NCBI GenBank assembly: GCA_963707905.1 | Contig: CAVPSA010000030.1 | Location: 1-64,000 of the forward strand | Direction of reading: 5' to 3' | Source: DASXKD01 sp963707905 | GTDB taxonomy: Bacteria > Actinomycetota > Actinomycetes > Streptosporangiales > Streptosporangiaceae | Length of the DNA: 64,000 nt | Shown here: one piece after another, positions 45,233 to 54,254 of the stretch | Numbering within the stretch: position 1 is the stretch's first letter | Layout of the letters: the number at the start of each line of letters is the position of its first letter | The notes under the pieces: generated by a model | Seen by the model: only the letters and a program-made list of their open reading frames with translations | What the model was told of the DNA's origin: nothing | The model's database searches: none | Translations under genes and position numbers: made by a program

Positions 45233-46545
45233 TCACTGCGATGGGCGTTGTTGGGCGGTCACCGGTTCAGTCTCCTCCGGCGTCAGGTGATGATGCCGCA
45301 GGCGGGACATGATCGTCGGCTTCGCCTCGGAAGCACTCGGGTGTTCCGCCAAGTGCGCCGCGTACCAGCGGCTGTAGGCCGCCACCAGCGGCACCGAGGA
45401 CAAGCCGTGCAAGAAGACGCTCAGGAGGATGATCATCATAACCGTGGTAAACAGCATTTGCCTGTCGGGGATGTGACTCTCGAACGCGATCAGTGCGAAC
45501 ACGATGGAGGCCAGGCCGCGAGGACCGAACCATCCCATGAAGGCGACGGTCGGGAGCTGCGCCCGGGTCCCCAGCATGGCGATCGCCACCGGAACCATGC
45601 GGACGAGGGTCAGGCTGAGGGCCGCATAGGCGACGACCTGCCAGGTGACGTGCGGCAGCAGCATGCCGACGGCGAGTGCCCCGAAGCCGACCCACACGGC
45701 ACCCGCGAGTGTCCCTCCGACATCCTCGTTAAAGACGGTCACGGGCAGATCGTGGCGCCTGGAGAAATAGCCGAACGTCATCCCTCCGGTGAAGGCCGCG
45801 ATGAAGCCGCTGCCGCCCAGCCGCAGGGCGACCAGGTAGGCAAGCAGCGCTCCGACAAGGGGCAGGATCTGCCGCCATTGTCCCTCCAGCCACCCGCGAT
45901 CGTCCGCCACGCGGAGCAGCAGGCCCGTCAGCGTGCCGGCTCCGATACCGGCGGCCAGGCCCCAGCCGATCTGCTCCGCCATGTTGCGCACGACGGCAGC
46001 CGTGACGCCGCCCGACAGCTGGGCCCGCGAGAGGTCGACAGCTACCAGGAAGAACGGCACGGCAAGGCCGTCGTTGAGCCCGCTTTCGACATTCAGCGCC
46101 TGGCGCACGCGCGGCGGCACTGACTTGTCCGAGACGACACGCTGCCCGAGCGCCGCGTCGGTCGAGCAGACCATCGTCGACAGAACGAAGGCGCTGGCCA
46201 GCGCTATGCCGGGAAAGACAAGGACCCCGGCACCCAGGCCGGCGAGCATCGTCAGCGGCAGGCCGATGAGGAGAAGCCGGCTGGGCCAGCCCAGATTCGG
46301 CGCAGGCCCGCGAGGTCGATCCGCGTCGAGTCGCTGAACAGTAGGAAGACGAGGGCGAGCTCGCAGAACCGCTCCGCGGCGTGGCTCTCGAGGTGGATGT
46401 TCACGAGCTTGAGAGCGGACGTCCCGACGCAGAGACCGGCCGCCGTGAAGATCATGGCCGACGTGATGCCTCGCGCATCGAGCGGTTTGGAGACCGCGCC
46501 GTACAGGATGAGGATCACGGCGATGGTGATGAGAGCGACGATCAT
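45233..46545 (-). CDS. Cation:proton antiporter (CPA family), interrupted by one frameshift
   Basis: Read in two frames: 46545 to about 46298 (IVALITIAVILILYGAVSKP, RFCELALVFLLFSDSTRIDL) and then to 45233 (ASAFVLSTMVCSTDAALGQR, VESGLNDGLAVPFFLVAVDL). Joining them with one base near 46298 gives a continuous NhaP/KefB-like protein of about 437 residues with 12 helices. The ND in GLNDG and STDAALG are the ion-binding motifs of Na+/H+ antiporters. Single-base loss in a GC run suggests either sequencing error or recent inactivation. Its ATG overlaps the stop of the truncated gene before it. Confidence 0.82.
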
Positions 46546-46727
46546 GCGTCCTCCTCCAGCAAGCGTCCGCGAAGATCCATCACACGGTCACTGTCCGCCG
46601 ACTGCGTAGGCCAGCAGGGCCGCCGCGACGGGAGGGTCTGTCGCCACTCGTTGCCCGGGAAGATCCAGCGCACCTCCAGGCTGCGTGCTCCTTCGGTGAC
46701 CAGGCCCTCCGGCGGTTCAGCCGTCAT
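46542..46727 (-). pseudogene. Truncated paralogue of the CYTH-like gene at 57.7 kb
   Basis: ATG at 46727 after GGAGG. The first 25 residues, PPEGLVTEGARSLEVRWIFP, match PPESLVTEGIRSLEVRWIFP of the 219-residue protein at 57678-58337. Then the frame turns to unrelated sequence and stops at 46542, overlapping the antiporter ATG. It is a 5' fragment that may still be translated and couple the antiporter. Confidence 0.75.
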
Positions 46728-46774
46728 CGCCTCCTGCTCCTGCTCCTGATACTGCTGGCCTGTCGGCCGGGATC

Positions 46775-48235
46775 TCACATGTCGGGTTCGGCGGTGAGCC
46801 GGCCCGAAGCGACAGCGTCGACAAGAGCCTGGTGGTCGCGTTCGTTCTGGTTGGCGTAGGCGGCGGCGAACTGGGTGATGGCCTTGTCGAAGACGTCGGA
46901 GCCGCCGAGGTAGGCGGCGATGGCGATCCGGTCTCCGGAGCGGGCGTGCGCGCGGGCCAGTGCCCAGCCGCATAGCTCCCCGTAGATCCGCATGCCGCGC
47001 GGTATCAGGGCCTCGATGACGATGGAGTATTTCCAGTCGCGCAGCTGGCGGATGTAGAAGTCATGGGGTTTGCCGTCCAGGCCGTCCTCGTTGCGCTGCC
47101 AGCCCAGGAAGATGTCGCTGCTGGCCTGCATCAGCCGCTGCCCCGCGACTACCCGCTGGCCCATGTTGGTGTACTTGCTGGCCCCCACGAACCGGCTGAG
47201 CACCGACGCCTCCGCTTCTTTGACTTGCAGGAACAGCGGATCGGACTCGTCGCGGCCGAGCATCAAGATGATCCAGCAGCGGGTTCCGACACTGCCGACG
47301 CCGACGACCTTACGGGCGATATCCGCGACCTGGTACTGCTCGAGCAGGAACCGGCGGTCGGTTTCCAGCGTCCGCCGGTACTTGGCGAGCAGGTCTTGGA
47401 TCTGCGCCCAGAACGCGGTCCGCTCCCGCTCCTTCGGCAGCAGCTCGTCGATCGGGACCAGCAGCGGCGGGTCGGAGATGATCCGCGGCCGGCCGTCCAC
47501 GATGCGGGTCAGCTTGGCCACTTCCTGCATGCTGTCCCGGGTCCGCGCCTTGGCCATTCCCTTGTCTAGCATCTTGCGCTGCCGCGCCTGCAGCTGCGAG
47601 TCGAACTGCGCCCGCAGCTGGTCCAGGTCCGCATGCGCATACCAGACATCCAGGTTGGTCATCCCGGCGAAGGTCCGCATCGCCTGCCGGTAGCTGGCCA
47701 CCGCGGCCGTGACGATCTCGCGGCGGTCCTTGCCGCTGAACCCGTTGCCGCGTGCCGCCACTTCCATGCTGGCGGCCAGCCGCTTGACGTCCCACTCCCA
47801 CGGGCCGGGCGTCGTCTCGTCGAAGTCGTTGACATCGAACACCAGCCGCCGCTCCGCCGAGCCGAAGATCCCGAAGTTCGACAGGTGCGCGTCCCCGCAG
47901 GCCTGCACGGCCAGCCCGGACACCGGAGTATGGGAAAGGTCGCTGGCCATCGGCAGCGCCGCCCCGCGGTAGAACGTGAACGGGGACACCATCATCCGGC
48001 CCCGCCGGATGGGCACCAATTCCGGCACCCGCGACTTCGCCTGCTCCTCCAGCAACCCCACCGGGTCGGGCCGGCCCGGCGGCGGGTCGAACACCGCATG
48101 ACTGTCCCGCGGCACCGCAGCCCGTGCCTCCTTACCCCGGGCAGCACGCTCCGCCGGGGTCATCCGCTCCAGCCCTGTGTCGAGCTGGTACCGCTGTGTT
48201 TCCCGGGCCGCAGCCCTAGCCGTCAGTACACTCAT
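46775..48235 (-). CDS. DUF2252 domain protein (kinase-like fold)
   Basis: 486 residues; ATG at 48235 (MSVLTARAAARETQRYQLDT), with GGAAC upstream. DUF2252 blocks: RMMVSPFTFYRGAALPMASD, VQACGDAHLSNFGIFGSAER, VFDVNDFDETTPGPWEWDVK. The GDAHLSNFG and FDVNDFDE pair resembles the catalytic loop and DFD of protein-kinase-like/APH folds, so phosphotransfer is possible but unproved. It is cytoplasmic. Element copy 5 lies about 155 bp upstream. Similar genes appear in stress clusters of acid- or desiccation-tolerant actinobacteria. Confidence 0.9.
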   Translation of the reverse strand: MSVLTARAAARETQRYQLDTGLERMTPAERAARGKEARAAVPRDSHAVFDPPPGRPDPVGLLEEQAKSRVPELVPIRRGRMMVSPFTFYRGAALPMASDLSHTPVSGLAVQACGDAHLSNFGIFGSAERRLVFDVNDFDETTPGPWEWDVKRLAASMEVAARGNGFSGKDRREIVTAAVASYRQAMRTFAGMTNLDVWYAHADLDQLRAQFDSQLQARQRKMLDKGMAKARTRDSMQEVAKLTRIVDGRPRIISDPPLLVPIDELLPKERERTAFWAQIQDLLAKYRRTLETDRRFLLEQYQVADIARKVVGVGSVGTRCWIILMLGRDESDPLFLQVKEAEASVLSRFVGASKYTNMGQRVVAGQRLMQASSDIFLGWQRNEDGLDGKPHDFYIRQLRDWKYSIVIEALIPRGMRIYGELCGWALARAHARSGDRIAIAAYLGGSDVFDKAITQFAAAYANQNERDHQALVDAVASGRLTAEPDM

Positions 48236-48331
48236 CTCCGGTTCCTTTCTCCGCGCTTCGCGGGCACACCAGCGGCGCTGGGCTAAAACACACCATCGGC
48301 GTTGTGGCCCGCGATCGACGATCACCTGCTA

Positions 48332-48405
48332 TTCGTCACCGCGGACGCTAAGACTCAGGCAGGCGACCCGGCATCACCTGCGGGCCGGTTTCACCTAGGT
48401 GGAAA
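48332..48405 (-). promoter_or_regulatory. CCTAGG palindrome element, copy 5 (upstream of DUF2252)
   Basis: TTTCACCTAGGTGGAAAC (48389-48406) with the block GCGACCCGGCATCACCTGC (48364-48382). It lies between the end of the K+ channel gene and the DUF2252 start, oriented to the latter. Confidence 0.75.
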
Positions 48406-48412
48406 CCGGCCG

Positions 48413-48985
48413 TCAGGTAGCGGTCGGGCCAGCGTCGCTGCCTGTGTCCGATCTTTGCTGGCGGCCGCGCTGCACGGCGCCCAGGAGCACTCGTATGCCG
48501 GCACCCAGGACCGCGAGGTCGCCGATCATCTGGACGATGAGCACTACCCGGGCTGCCTCGGATTTGGGGGAGATGTCCCCGAAACCCACCGTTGAGAAGA
48601 CGGTCACCGTGAAGTACAAGGCGTCGGTGCGGGTCAGCGGCTGGGTGAACGCCGCCGCGGAGGCTCGTTCCATCAGGAAGTACGTCGAGGCGAACAGCAG
48701 CAGGTACAGGGGAACGATCAGCCCCAGCGCCGCGACTGCTTGCACGCCCGGGTAGCGCGAGCGAGTGATCTTTCTGACCTGCCACACCATGACGCCCGCG
48801 AAGACCAGCAGGCCGATCAGCAGGCGCACCACCGTGTCGGCACTCAACGGCCGGTCCAGCGGAAGCAGGTAATACAGAACCACCAGCACCGCCGCGGCCA
48901 GGAGACTGCGCAGCACCGCCCGGACAACAAGACGCCGTCGCATTGCCCGCGTCAGTTCCGGGTAGGCATCACCAGCCATGTTCAT
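48413..48985 (-). CDS. Potassium channel, two-pore-helix (Ion_trans_2) type
   Basis: 190 residues. There are two N-terminal helices (AAVLVVLYYLLPL and LLIGLLVFAGVMVWQV), then a pore unit with outer helix ALGLIVPLYLLLFASTYF, selectivity filter TVGFGD in FTVTVFSTVGFGDISPK, and inner helix VVLIVQMIGDLAVLGAGI. There is no cytosolic RCK domain, so gating is simple. The ATG at 48979 is an alternative two codons in. It follows the FUSC gene by 34 bp on the same strand, and is probably its operon partner. Confidence 0.9.
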   Translation of the reverse strand: MNMAGDAYPELTRAMRRRLVVRAVLRSLLAAAVLVVLYYLLPLDRPLSADTVVRLLIGLLVFAGVMVWQVRKITRSRYPGVQAVAALGLIVPLYLLLFASTYFLMERASAAAFTQPLTRTDALYFTVTVFSTVGFGDISPKSEAARVVLIVQMIGDLAVLGAGIRVLLGAVQRGRQQRSDTGSDAGPTAT

Positions 48986-49019
48986 CCCCCAACGGTCGGG
49001 CCTATGGCGCCCTGGCCGC

Positions 49020-50120
49020 TCACGTCGCCGGGGCCGGGCGGGCAGGTGCCTGTGGCGCCGCTTTGGCGGCGTGCTTTTGCAGCCGGTCCGCCAGGAACAT
49101 GACGATGACGGCGATCCCCACCCCGGCGAGCGTCCACAGGATCCGCCGTCCCTCGTCGGTAAGGTTGGACGGGTGGGGAATATCCGCGGCGATCAGGATG
49201 GCCCCGGCCATCGCTGCGGTGTACCAGGTATAGCTCACGGTGCGGATCGACATCGCCAGCGCGAACAGGACGACGACGATCACTTCGAGTGCGGTCCTGT
49301 TGTCGACGGCCAGCAGGAAGAGCGCGGCGACTGCGGCGCCCACTACCGTCCCGGTGATGCGCTGCTCGGCGACGAGGGTGGATTGCTGCAGGCTGGGCTT
49401 CATGGCAATGATGGCGGCGATGGGCATCCAGTAGGCGCTGGGCAACTGCAGCCCGAAGGCGATCGCGACGGCGATCGCCACCGCAACGGCCCGCATCACC
49501 GCAAAAAGGATCAGTGGCCGGGTCAGTGGCCTCGGCGAGATATCCCCGGGGATCTCGGCGACCGGCTGCGACTGCGTGTCCCGCCCGCGGGCCAGCCACA
49601 TGATGAAGGTGTAAGCGATCCCCAGCGCCGACCCGACCAGCCAGGCCAGCGCCTGCTTCCACGGTTCGTAGTGGATCAGGCCGGACCGGAAGGAACCCGG
49701 CAGGCCGAACGCGATGAGAGTCGGCAGGCCGAGGGCGACGATGAACCAGACGTTGAGAAGATAAGCTGCGGCGAATCGGTGCAGGCCGTATTTCACCGCC
49801 AGCCCGCCCAGCAACGTGGCTGTGAAGGCGGCCAGCACCACGAACCCCCAGGCACCGGCGCCGATGCCGAACGCCAGGGCCGTCAGCAGCGCACCGGTCA
49901 CAGCCATCACCGCCATCCGGGCCAGCCGGGGGCCGCGCTTCCCGCCGGGGTCACTCAGAGCCATGATCAGCGCCCCGAAGATCGCCGTGAGGAAGTACCT
50001 TCGCTCGGCAGGGAGCACCCCCACGACAATCAGCAGCGCCAGAACGACCCCAATGACGGCACCTCTGAGCAGGTTGAATCCCTGCCAGTTGAGCTGGAAT
50101 ACCTTCGCCACCTGGCTCAC
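49020..50120 (-). CDS. FUSC-family membrane protein (aromatic acid exporter-like)
   Basis: 366 residues from a GTG. Two sets of membrane helices are seen (LRGAVIGVVLALLIVVGVLP, then from about residue 200, LILFAVMRAVAVAIAVAIAF). The second holds the FUSC block QLPSAYWMPIAAIIAMKPSL followed by QQSTLVAEQRITGTVVGAAV. The family exports aromatic acids or similar. It lacks the long cytosolic half of some members. Element copy 6 lies about 215 bp upstream, and the K+ channel follows. Confidence 0.87.
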   Translation of the reverse strand: MSQVAKVFQLNWQGFNLLRGAVIGVVLALLIVVGVLPAERRYFLTAIFGALIMALSDPGGKRGPRLARMAVMAVTGALLTALAFGIGAGAWGFVVLAAFTATLLGGLAVKYGLHRFAAAYLLNVWFIVALGLPTLIAFGLPGSFRSGLIHYEPWKQALAWLVGSALGIAYTFIMWLARGRDTQSQPVAEIPGDISPRPLTRPLILFAVMRAVAVAIAVAIAFGLQLPSAYWMPIAAIIAMKPSLQQSTLVAEQRITGTVVGAAVAALFLLAVDNRTALEVIVVVLFALAMSIRTVSYTWYTAAMAGAILIAADIPHPSNLTDEGRRILWTLAGVGIAVIVMFLADRLQKHAAKAAPQAPARPAPAT

Positions 50121-50267
50121 GACTCACCTCTCAACAGGCCGTGTCCGCGGTCTGCTCCAGCGTGCTCTCACCGACGATGACCAGGGCGCCTGCCCGTTCG
50201 CCATTTCCTGTCCTCTCCTTGCCCGCCAACCCGGTACAGCTGGCGCCTTGCGCCCCGTCCCCGTCCA

Positions 50268-50352
50268 TCACCTGCTATCCATTACCGCGCACAGTAAGAC
50301 TCAGCCAGGCAACCCGGCATCACCTGCGGGCCGGTTTCACCTAGGTGGAAAC
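50268..50352 (-). promoter_or_regulatory. CCTAGG palindrome element, copy 6 (upstream of FUSC)
   Basis: TTTCACCTAGGTGGAAAC (50335-50352), preceded by AACCCGGCATCACCTGCGGG (50311-50330) and the conserved CACCTGCTATCCATTACCGC (50268-50287). Confidence 0.75.
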
Positions 50353-50460
50353 CGGCCCGGCCATGGGACCGGATCTGGGCAGCACCGCCCGGACAATGAG
50401 GCGCAGTCGCTTTGCCCGCGGCGGTTCCGGGTAGGCATCACCGGCCATTTCCTGGCGGGG

Positions 50461-51102
50461 CTATGGGTGCCGGAACAGCAGCCGTGCGACCTGCCGGAAC
50501 GGCACAATCAGGTACACCGCGATGCCGAAGTACAACGCCACCGCCACTTGAGGCAAGACGAGCCCGATGAGAATCGCGATCACATACCCGATCACTACGG
50601 GCAGGAGTTTGCGCCGCGGGCCCTGGGTCTCATCGCGGTCTGGTTGCGGTGAGTAGAGGTGCTCGCGCCGGGCGTAGGCATCCAGCGCGGACCCCAGGAG
50701 GCGGATGGCCAGCAGGGTCAGTCCGTAGATCGTGACCGCGACACGTTCGGCGTCTGTGTTGTGCAGGCCGTCGGCGACGAGCCGGGTCGGGAACGGCAGG
50801 AACGCCACCACGAGCAGGACAAGCAAGTTGATTTGCAGGAAGATCGGATCTGACCGCGTGAGCCGGTCGGTCAATGCGGTGTGCAGCAGCCACGCAGCGC
50901 CGATCGTCAGGAAGCTGACGGCGTACGCCAGGTAGGCAGGCCAGGCCTGAAGCACCTGCTGCAGCGGTGTGCCCGGCGGATGAACCGCGATGTCCAGTAC
51001 GAGCAGCGTGGCGGCGATGGAGAAGATGCCGTCGCTGAATGCCGACAGCCGGTCGGTCCCGAGGGACCGGCGCCCGCGCGGCGTGTCTGCGTCGTCTGGC
51101 AC
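50461..51102 (-). CDS. TMEM175-family potassium channel (DUF1211)
   Basis: 213 residues from a GTG at 51102 after GAAGGGGATC. The signature RLSAFSDGIFSIAATLLVLD (RxxxFSDG) near residue 18 marks helix 1, which lines the K+ pore in TMEM175. Six helices follow (GAAWLLHTALTDRLTRSDPI contains the conserved H and T positions). Bacterial TMEM175 proteins are leak-like K+ channels. It is the second K+ pathway within 3 kb and ends 109 bp after element copy 6 with no element directly before its own start. Confidence 0.88.
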   Translation of the reverse strand: MPDDADTPRGRRSLGTDRLSAFSDGIFSIAATLLVLDIAVHPPGTPLQQVLQAWPAYLAYAVSFLTIGAAWLLHTALTDRLTRSDPIFLQINLLVLLVVAFLPFPTRLVADGLHNTDAERVAVTIYGLTLLAIRLLGSALDAYARREHLYSPQPDRDETQGPRRKLLPVVIGYVIAILIGLVLPQVAVALYFGIAVYLIVPFRQVARLLFRHP

Positions 51103-51285
51103 GGCACGATCCCCTTCGCGTGGTTCCGCAGGCGGTGGCAGCCCCCCTGCGGAGGCAGGCCCTCCGATCCGGCGGCCGGACAGCACGCGCCTAGCCTGCC
51201 CGACCGGCTGCGGTTATGCCACTGGCCCACGCCGGCAGGTAGGCCCCCGGACGGGCGTTCAGGCCCGGTCTGTTCTGGCAGCAGC

Positions 51286-51329
51286 TTCCCCCTAGGTGAA
51301 TTCGGGCGGTAGGTGATGCAGGGTCACCT
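51286..51329 (+). promoter_or_regulatory. CCTAGG palindrome element, copy 7 (upstream of DUF1269)
   Basis: CCCCCTAGGTGAA (51288-51300) and the second dyad AGGTGATGCAGGGTCACCT (51311-51329). It is about 100-145 bp before the DUF1269 start and part of the repeat shared with 31333-31512. Confidence 0.75.
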
Positions 51330-51430
51330 GCCTGGATGTGAGCCTGACACCGTGATGCAGCGGCCGGTAACGGCTGAGGCGGAGCTGAACCGCCTGGCAA
51401 AGGATGCCAGCGAAACTGGAGGAGGACGGC

Positions 51431-51937
51431 ATGTCCGGGTCCGATAGCACGTTCATCCTGGTAGCGACATATCCGGATGAAGCAACAGCACGGGACGACT
51501 ACCAGGTCGTCAAGGACGCGCACGCAGAAGGCCTGGTGGGTTCCTACGATGCGGCTGTGGTCACCAAGGACGCCAGCGGCAAGGTCCATGAGAATAAGGA
51601 CGAGACGTCCACCCGCCACGGTGCCTGGTGGGGCATTGCCGCCGGGGCGGCGATCGGAGTCATCTTCCCGCCGGCGGTCCTGGGCGCGGCCGCGGCCGGT
51701 GGCGTGATCGGCGGGGTCAGCGGGCACCTCGCGGGGGGAATGTCGCGCGCGGACGCGAAGCAGCTGGGGGACTTCATCGACCCGGGGCAGGCCGGCCTTG
51801 TTATTGTCGGCGAGAGCAAGGTCGAGGACGCGATCAAGAACGCAGTGACCCGGGCGGAGAAGCAGACGGCCCAGGAGCTTGACGTGGACCCCAAGGACCT
51901 CGACAAGGCTCTGCAGCAGGCGGTCAAGGAGATGTAA
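51431..51937 (+). CDS. DUF1269 domain protein
   Basis: 168 residues; ATG at 51431 after GGAGGAGG. TFILVATYPDEATARDDYQV opens an alpha-beta ferredoxin-like domain. A glycine-rich hydrophobic segment (GIAAGAAIGVIFPPAVLG, then AAAAGGVIGGVSGHLAGGMS) may insert in or lie on the membrane. A second domain follows (DFIDPGQAGLVIVGESKVED), then a charged helical tail. Members occur in actinobacterial stress operons; function unknown. The 3' end exists again as a fragment at 31.9 kb. Confidence 0.85.
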   Translation: MSGSDSTFILVATYPDEATARDDYQVVKDAHAEGLVGSYDAAVVTKDASGKVHENKDETSTRHGAWWGIAAGAAIGVIFPPAVLGAAAAGGVIGGVSGHLAGGMSRADAKQLGDFIDPGQAGLVIVGESKVEDAIKNAVTRAEKQTAQELDVDPKDLDKALQQAVKEM

Positions 51938-51961
51938 CCCGCCAGGCCGCCTGTCCTAGCC

Positions 51962-52069
51962 GAGTTGGGCGAACCGTTCGGCTTCTTGTTCGAAGGTATG
52001 CAGGCGGAGCCGGTCGCGAGGAAGCGCTTGGTGGCGTTGACTGGGGCCACGCCGAGCGGCTCGCCGTGA
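51962..52069 (+). pseudogene. Fragment of a paralogue of the small protein at 57.4 kb
   Basis: In one frame: ELGEPFGFLFEGMQAEPVAR, then a short tail and a stop at 52067. The intact protein at 57377-57628 reads ELGEPFGFLFEGMQMDQVMG. No start is present, and the second half is missing. Confidence 0.75.
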
Positions 52070-52448
52070 GCCGTCGGCGTGGCCTAGACTGGCGTGCCCT
52101 AGACCGGGGAGACGTGGCCGATGTGGCTGCGCACCAGGATCAGCGTCGGCAGGCTTCCCGCGTGGGCTGTTCAAGCTTCGGTCGGAACGCGCTGCCCAGC
52201 TCGTCCGCCGCGCCGGTGAATAGGCTCAGCACCAGGTGCGCAGCTCTCGTCGTGGCGGCAGTCAATGTACTCCTTGGCCACGAGGACCATGCCGTCCCGC
52301 AGTGAGGTCACCAGCATCAGCTGGGGCCGCGGGCCGACGGCATTACCTTCGTCACTTGGCATCCCCTGGCATCCCCGGAACCAGCTGGAGCTGGTAATCG
52401 TGTACCCAGTGCCTGCCAAGGGCCGGCAGGAGCGCGCTTCACGATTTC
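52070..52448 (-). other. Gene-poor stretch, possible NTF2-like remnant on the minus strand
   Basis: A minus frame (52171-52350) reads RPQLMLVTSLRDGMVLVAKE then YIDCRHDES, which resembles the end of SnoaL/NTF2-like proteins. The rest of that frame has no domain. Nothing else is seen here. Confidence 0.35.
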
Positions 52449-53339
52449 TCAGCCACGGGCTGGATCGGCGAGGAACGCTAGAAGTCTCGCCCGGCGGCGC
52501 TGGGCCATCTTGACGCCCCGCCGGTGACTGACGAACGAGCAGAGGATAGCCACGGCGCATGCGAGCGCCACGCCCAGGCCAAGATCATGGTCGGGCAGCT
52601 TCGCCGACAGGCCGTGCGCCGAGGTGAAGCCCCATAGCAGGAGCGAGGGGGTCATCAGCGCGAGGGCCAGCCAGGGAAACAGGACGTAGGGAGTGACCGC
52701 GAGCGTCAGCCATCGCCAGAGCATGCGCCCTCGCGGTCGGCGATGCTCCCACCGGAACCGCAGCGGCAGCGGATGGTAGGGGAAGAGGATTCCCACCCAT
52801 GCCGATATTCCAAGCGCGCCGAAGGGGACGACTCCGATCCAGATGACCGTGTACAAGGTCGACAGCAGATCATGGCCGAAGATGCCGGTGAACAACGCGA
52901 TGACGGCGCAGACCGGGGTGATGAACGTCCACAGGACGATGTTCTTGGCGTACAGGAGCCGCCGGAACAGGACTGGGTCATCGATTGCTGCCATCACCCG
53001 CTGCCGGTCAGGGGCGAGCACATTGGTGGCCGGCACATCGGAGTACATCCATGCGGCGAGAACCAGCGCGAATGCCAGCGTGCCATGCAACGTGAACAGA
53101 TCGTCCTTCAGGCCCCTCGGCAGGAAGAACCACGCCAAGCTCATGAAGGCGCCGTTGGCTGCCACCGTGCTGAGAGTGGCGTAAGGAGGCCGCAGCGCCC
53201 GGCCAAACTCTGCCCGCACCGCGTCACCGAAGGTGCGTGGCAGCGAGACGACAGCAGTGTCAGCACGGGCCAGACCATCAGCCGGGGCCCGGGGTGACAG
53301 CTCCCGGCCAGAGGATTCCTCAATCACCGGGCGCCGCAC
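52449..53339 (-). CDS. Polytopic membrane protein, function unknown
   Basis: 296 residues with about six or seven membrane helices (TVAANGAFMSLAWFFLP, LAFALVLAAWMYSDVPATNV, NIVLWTFITPVCAVIALFTG, VVPFGALGISAWVGILFPY). The loop LAPDRQRVMAAIDDPVLFRR is charged. The layout recalls ABC-2-type exporter permeases, but no ATPase is nearby and I cannot assign a family. A polar N-terminus of about 45 residues precedes the first helix. Confidence 0.7.
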   Translation of the reverse strand: MRRPVIEESSGRELSPRAPADGLARADTAVVSLPRTFGDAVRAEFGRALRPPYATLSTVAANGAFMSLAWFFLPRGLKDDLFTLHGTLAFALVLAAWMYSDVPATNVLAPDRQRVMAAIDDPVLFRRLLYAKNIVLWTFITPVCAVIALFTGIFGHDLLSTLYTVIWIGVVPFGALGISAWVGILFPYHPLPLRFRWEHRRPRGRMLWRWLTLAVTPYVLFPWLALALMTPSLLLWGFTSAHGLSAKLPDHDLGLGVALACAVAILCSFVSHRRGVKMAQRRRARLLAFLADPARG

Positions 53340-53429
53340 TTTACGTCACGTCGCCGGGGTGAGCTTGACGCCCGGCAGAGCGCGGCCGTGGCCATGGCGA
53401 TCTCGGGGTTTCATCCGGCCGGGTGCTGG

Positions 53430-53867
53430 TCATTGGCATTTTCCTTTGGCGGCACTTTGCAGGTTGCCCGCCGAGGTCTTCACTTGCGTGACCGCTGGCA
53501 CGACCGCTGCGATCGTGGTCAGGGAAGGCTGGGCTTTCGCGGCCTTGATCGCGGTCTCCAGGCTGGACAGTGAGTTTTTCAGCGCCGTGGTTTGCGAGGG
53601 GTAGGCGGACTTCGCTTCGCTGGCGAACGTTGCCGCGTCGCTGCTGACTTTGCTCACCGCGGTGGTCAAGGAGCTGAGGTCGTGGATATTGATAGTGATG
53701 TTGCCGAGGTTGTGGACCGAGGTCTTGAGCTGGCTGGCGGCGGTGCAGTAGGCCGGCTTGCTGCTAGTGCTGCTACTACTGCATCCGGTGGCGAGCCCGG
53801 ACAGGGCCAGGACGGCGGCCGCAAGCAGCAGCCATCTGCGCGTGCCTGGCCGATAGGTGGCTCTCAT
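53430..53867 (-). CDS. Small secreted lipoprotein, helical, function unknown
   Basis: 145 residues. Signal MRATYRPGTRRWLLLAAAVL then lipobox LATGC near residue 29, so the mature protein is lipid-anchored outside the membrane. The rest, after a Ser-rich linker, is amphipathic helix (LTTAVSKVSSDAATFASEAK, ALKNSLSSLETAIKAAKAQ) and may form a coiled coil. Two Cys remain (near positions 41 and 144). Element copy 8 lies about 100 bp upstream. Confidence 0.8.
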   Translation of the reverse strand: MRATYRPGTRRWLLLAAAVLALSGLATGCSSSSTSSKPAYCTAASQLKTSVHNLGNITINIHDLSSLTTAVSKVSSDAATFASEAKSAYPSQTTALKNSLSSLETAIKAAKAQPSLTTIAAVVPAVTQVKTSAGNLQSAAKGKCQ

Positions 53868-53897
53868 GTGTCCTCCAAGGCGCCCTGTCGCTGTCCA

Positions 53898-53982
53898 TCA
53901 CCTGTTATCCATCACCGCGCACGCTAAGACTCAGCTGGGCGACCTGGCATCACCTGCGGGCCGGTTTCACCTAGGTGGAAAC
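53898..53982 (-). promoter_or_regulatory. CCTAGG palindrome element, copy 8 (upstream of the lipoprotein)
   Basis: TTTCACCTAGGTGGAAAC (53965-53982), with GGCGACCTGGCATCACCTGC (53938-53957) and the further conserved CACCTGTTATCCATCACCGC (53898-53917). Confidence 0.75.
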
Positions 53983-54254
53983 CGGGCCCTGCCCTGGGAC
54001 CGGGTGCAGCGCGGCCAGCACTAGCGGCGCGCCGCTGGCGACGCCGCTGCCGCTGGATGAACCAACGCCGGCCATGCCCGGCGGCCGATCGCCTCCCGGG
54101 CATCTGCGGACATCACGCAGAGCCGGCCACCCAGCCAAAGGACCTTTGGCCCATTGAACACATGGCCGGCGGCCAGCAAAATTGCAATGTAACAATAAGG
54201 TATAGACGCCGCTGTCCCAGACCCCGGCAGCGGAAGTTCTCGCCGGGGTGAGCG

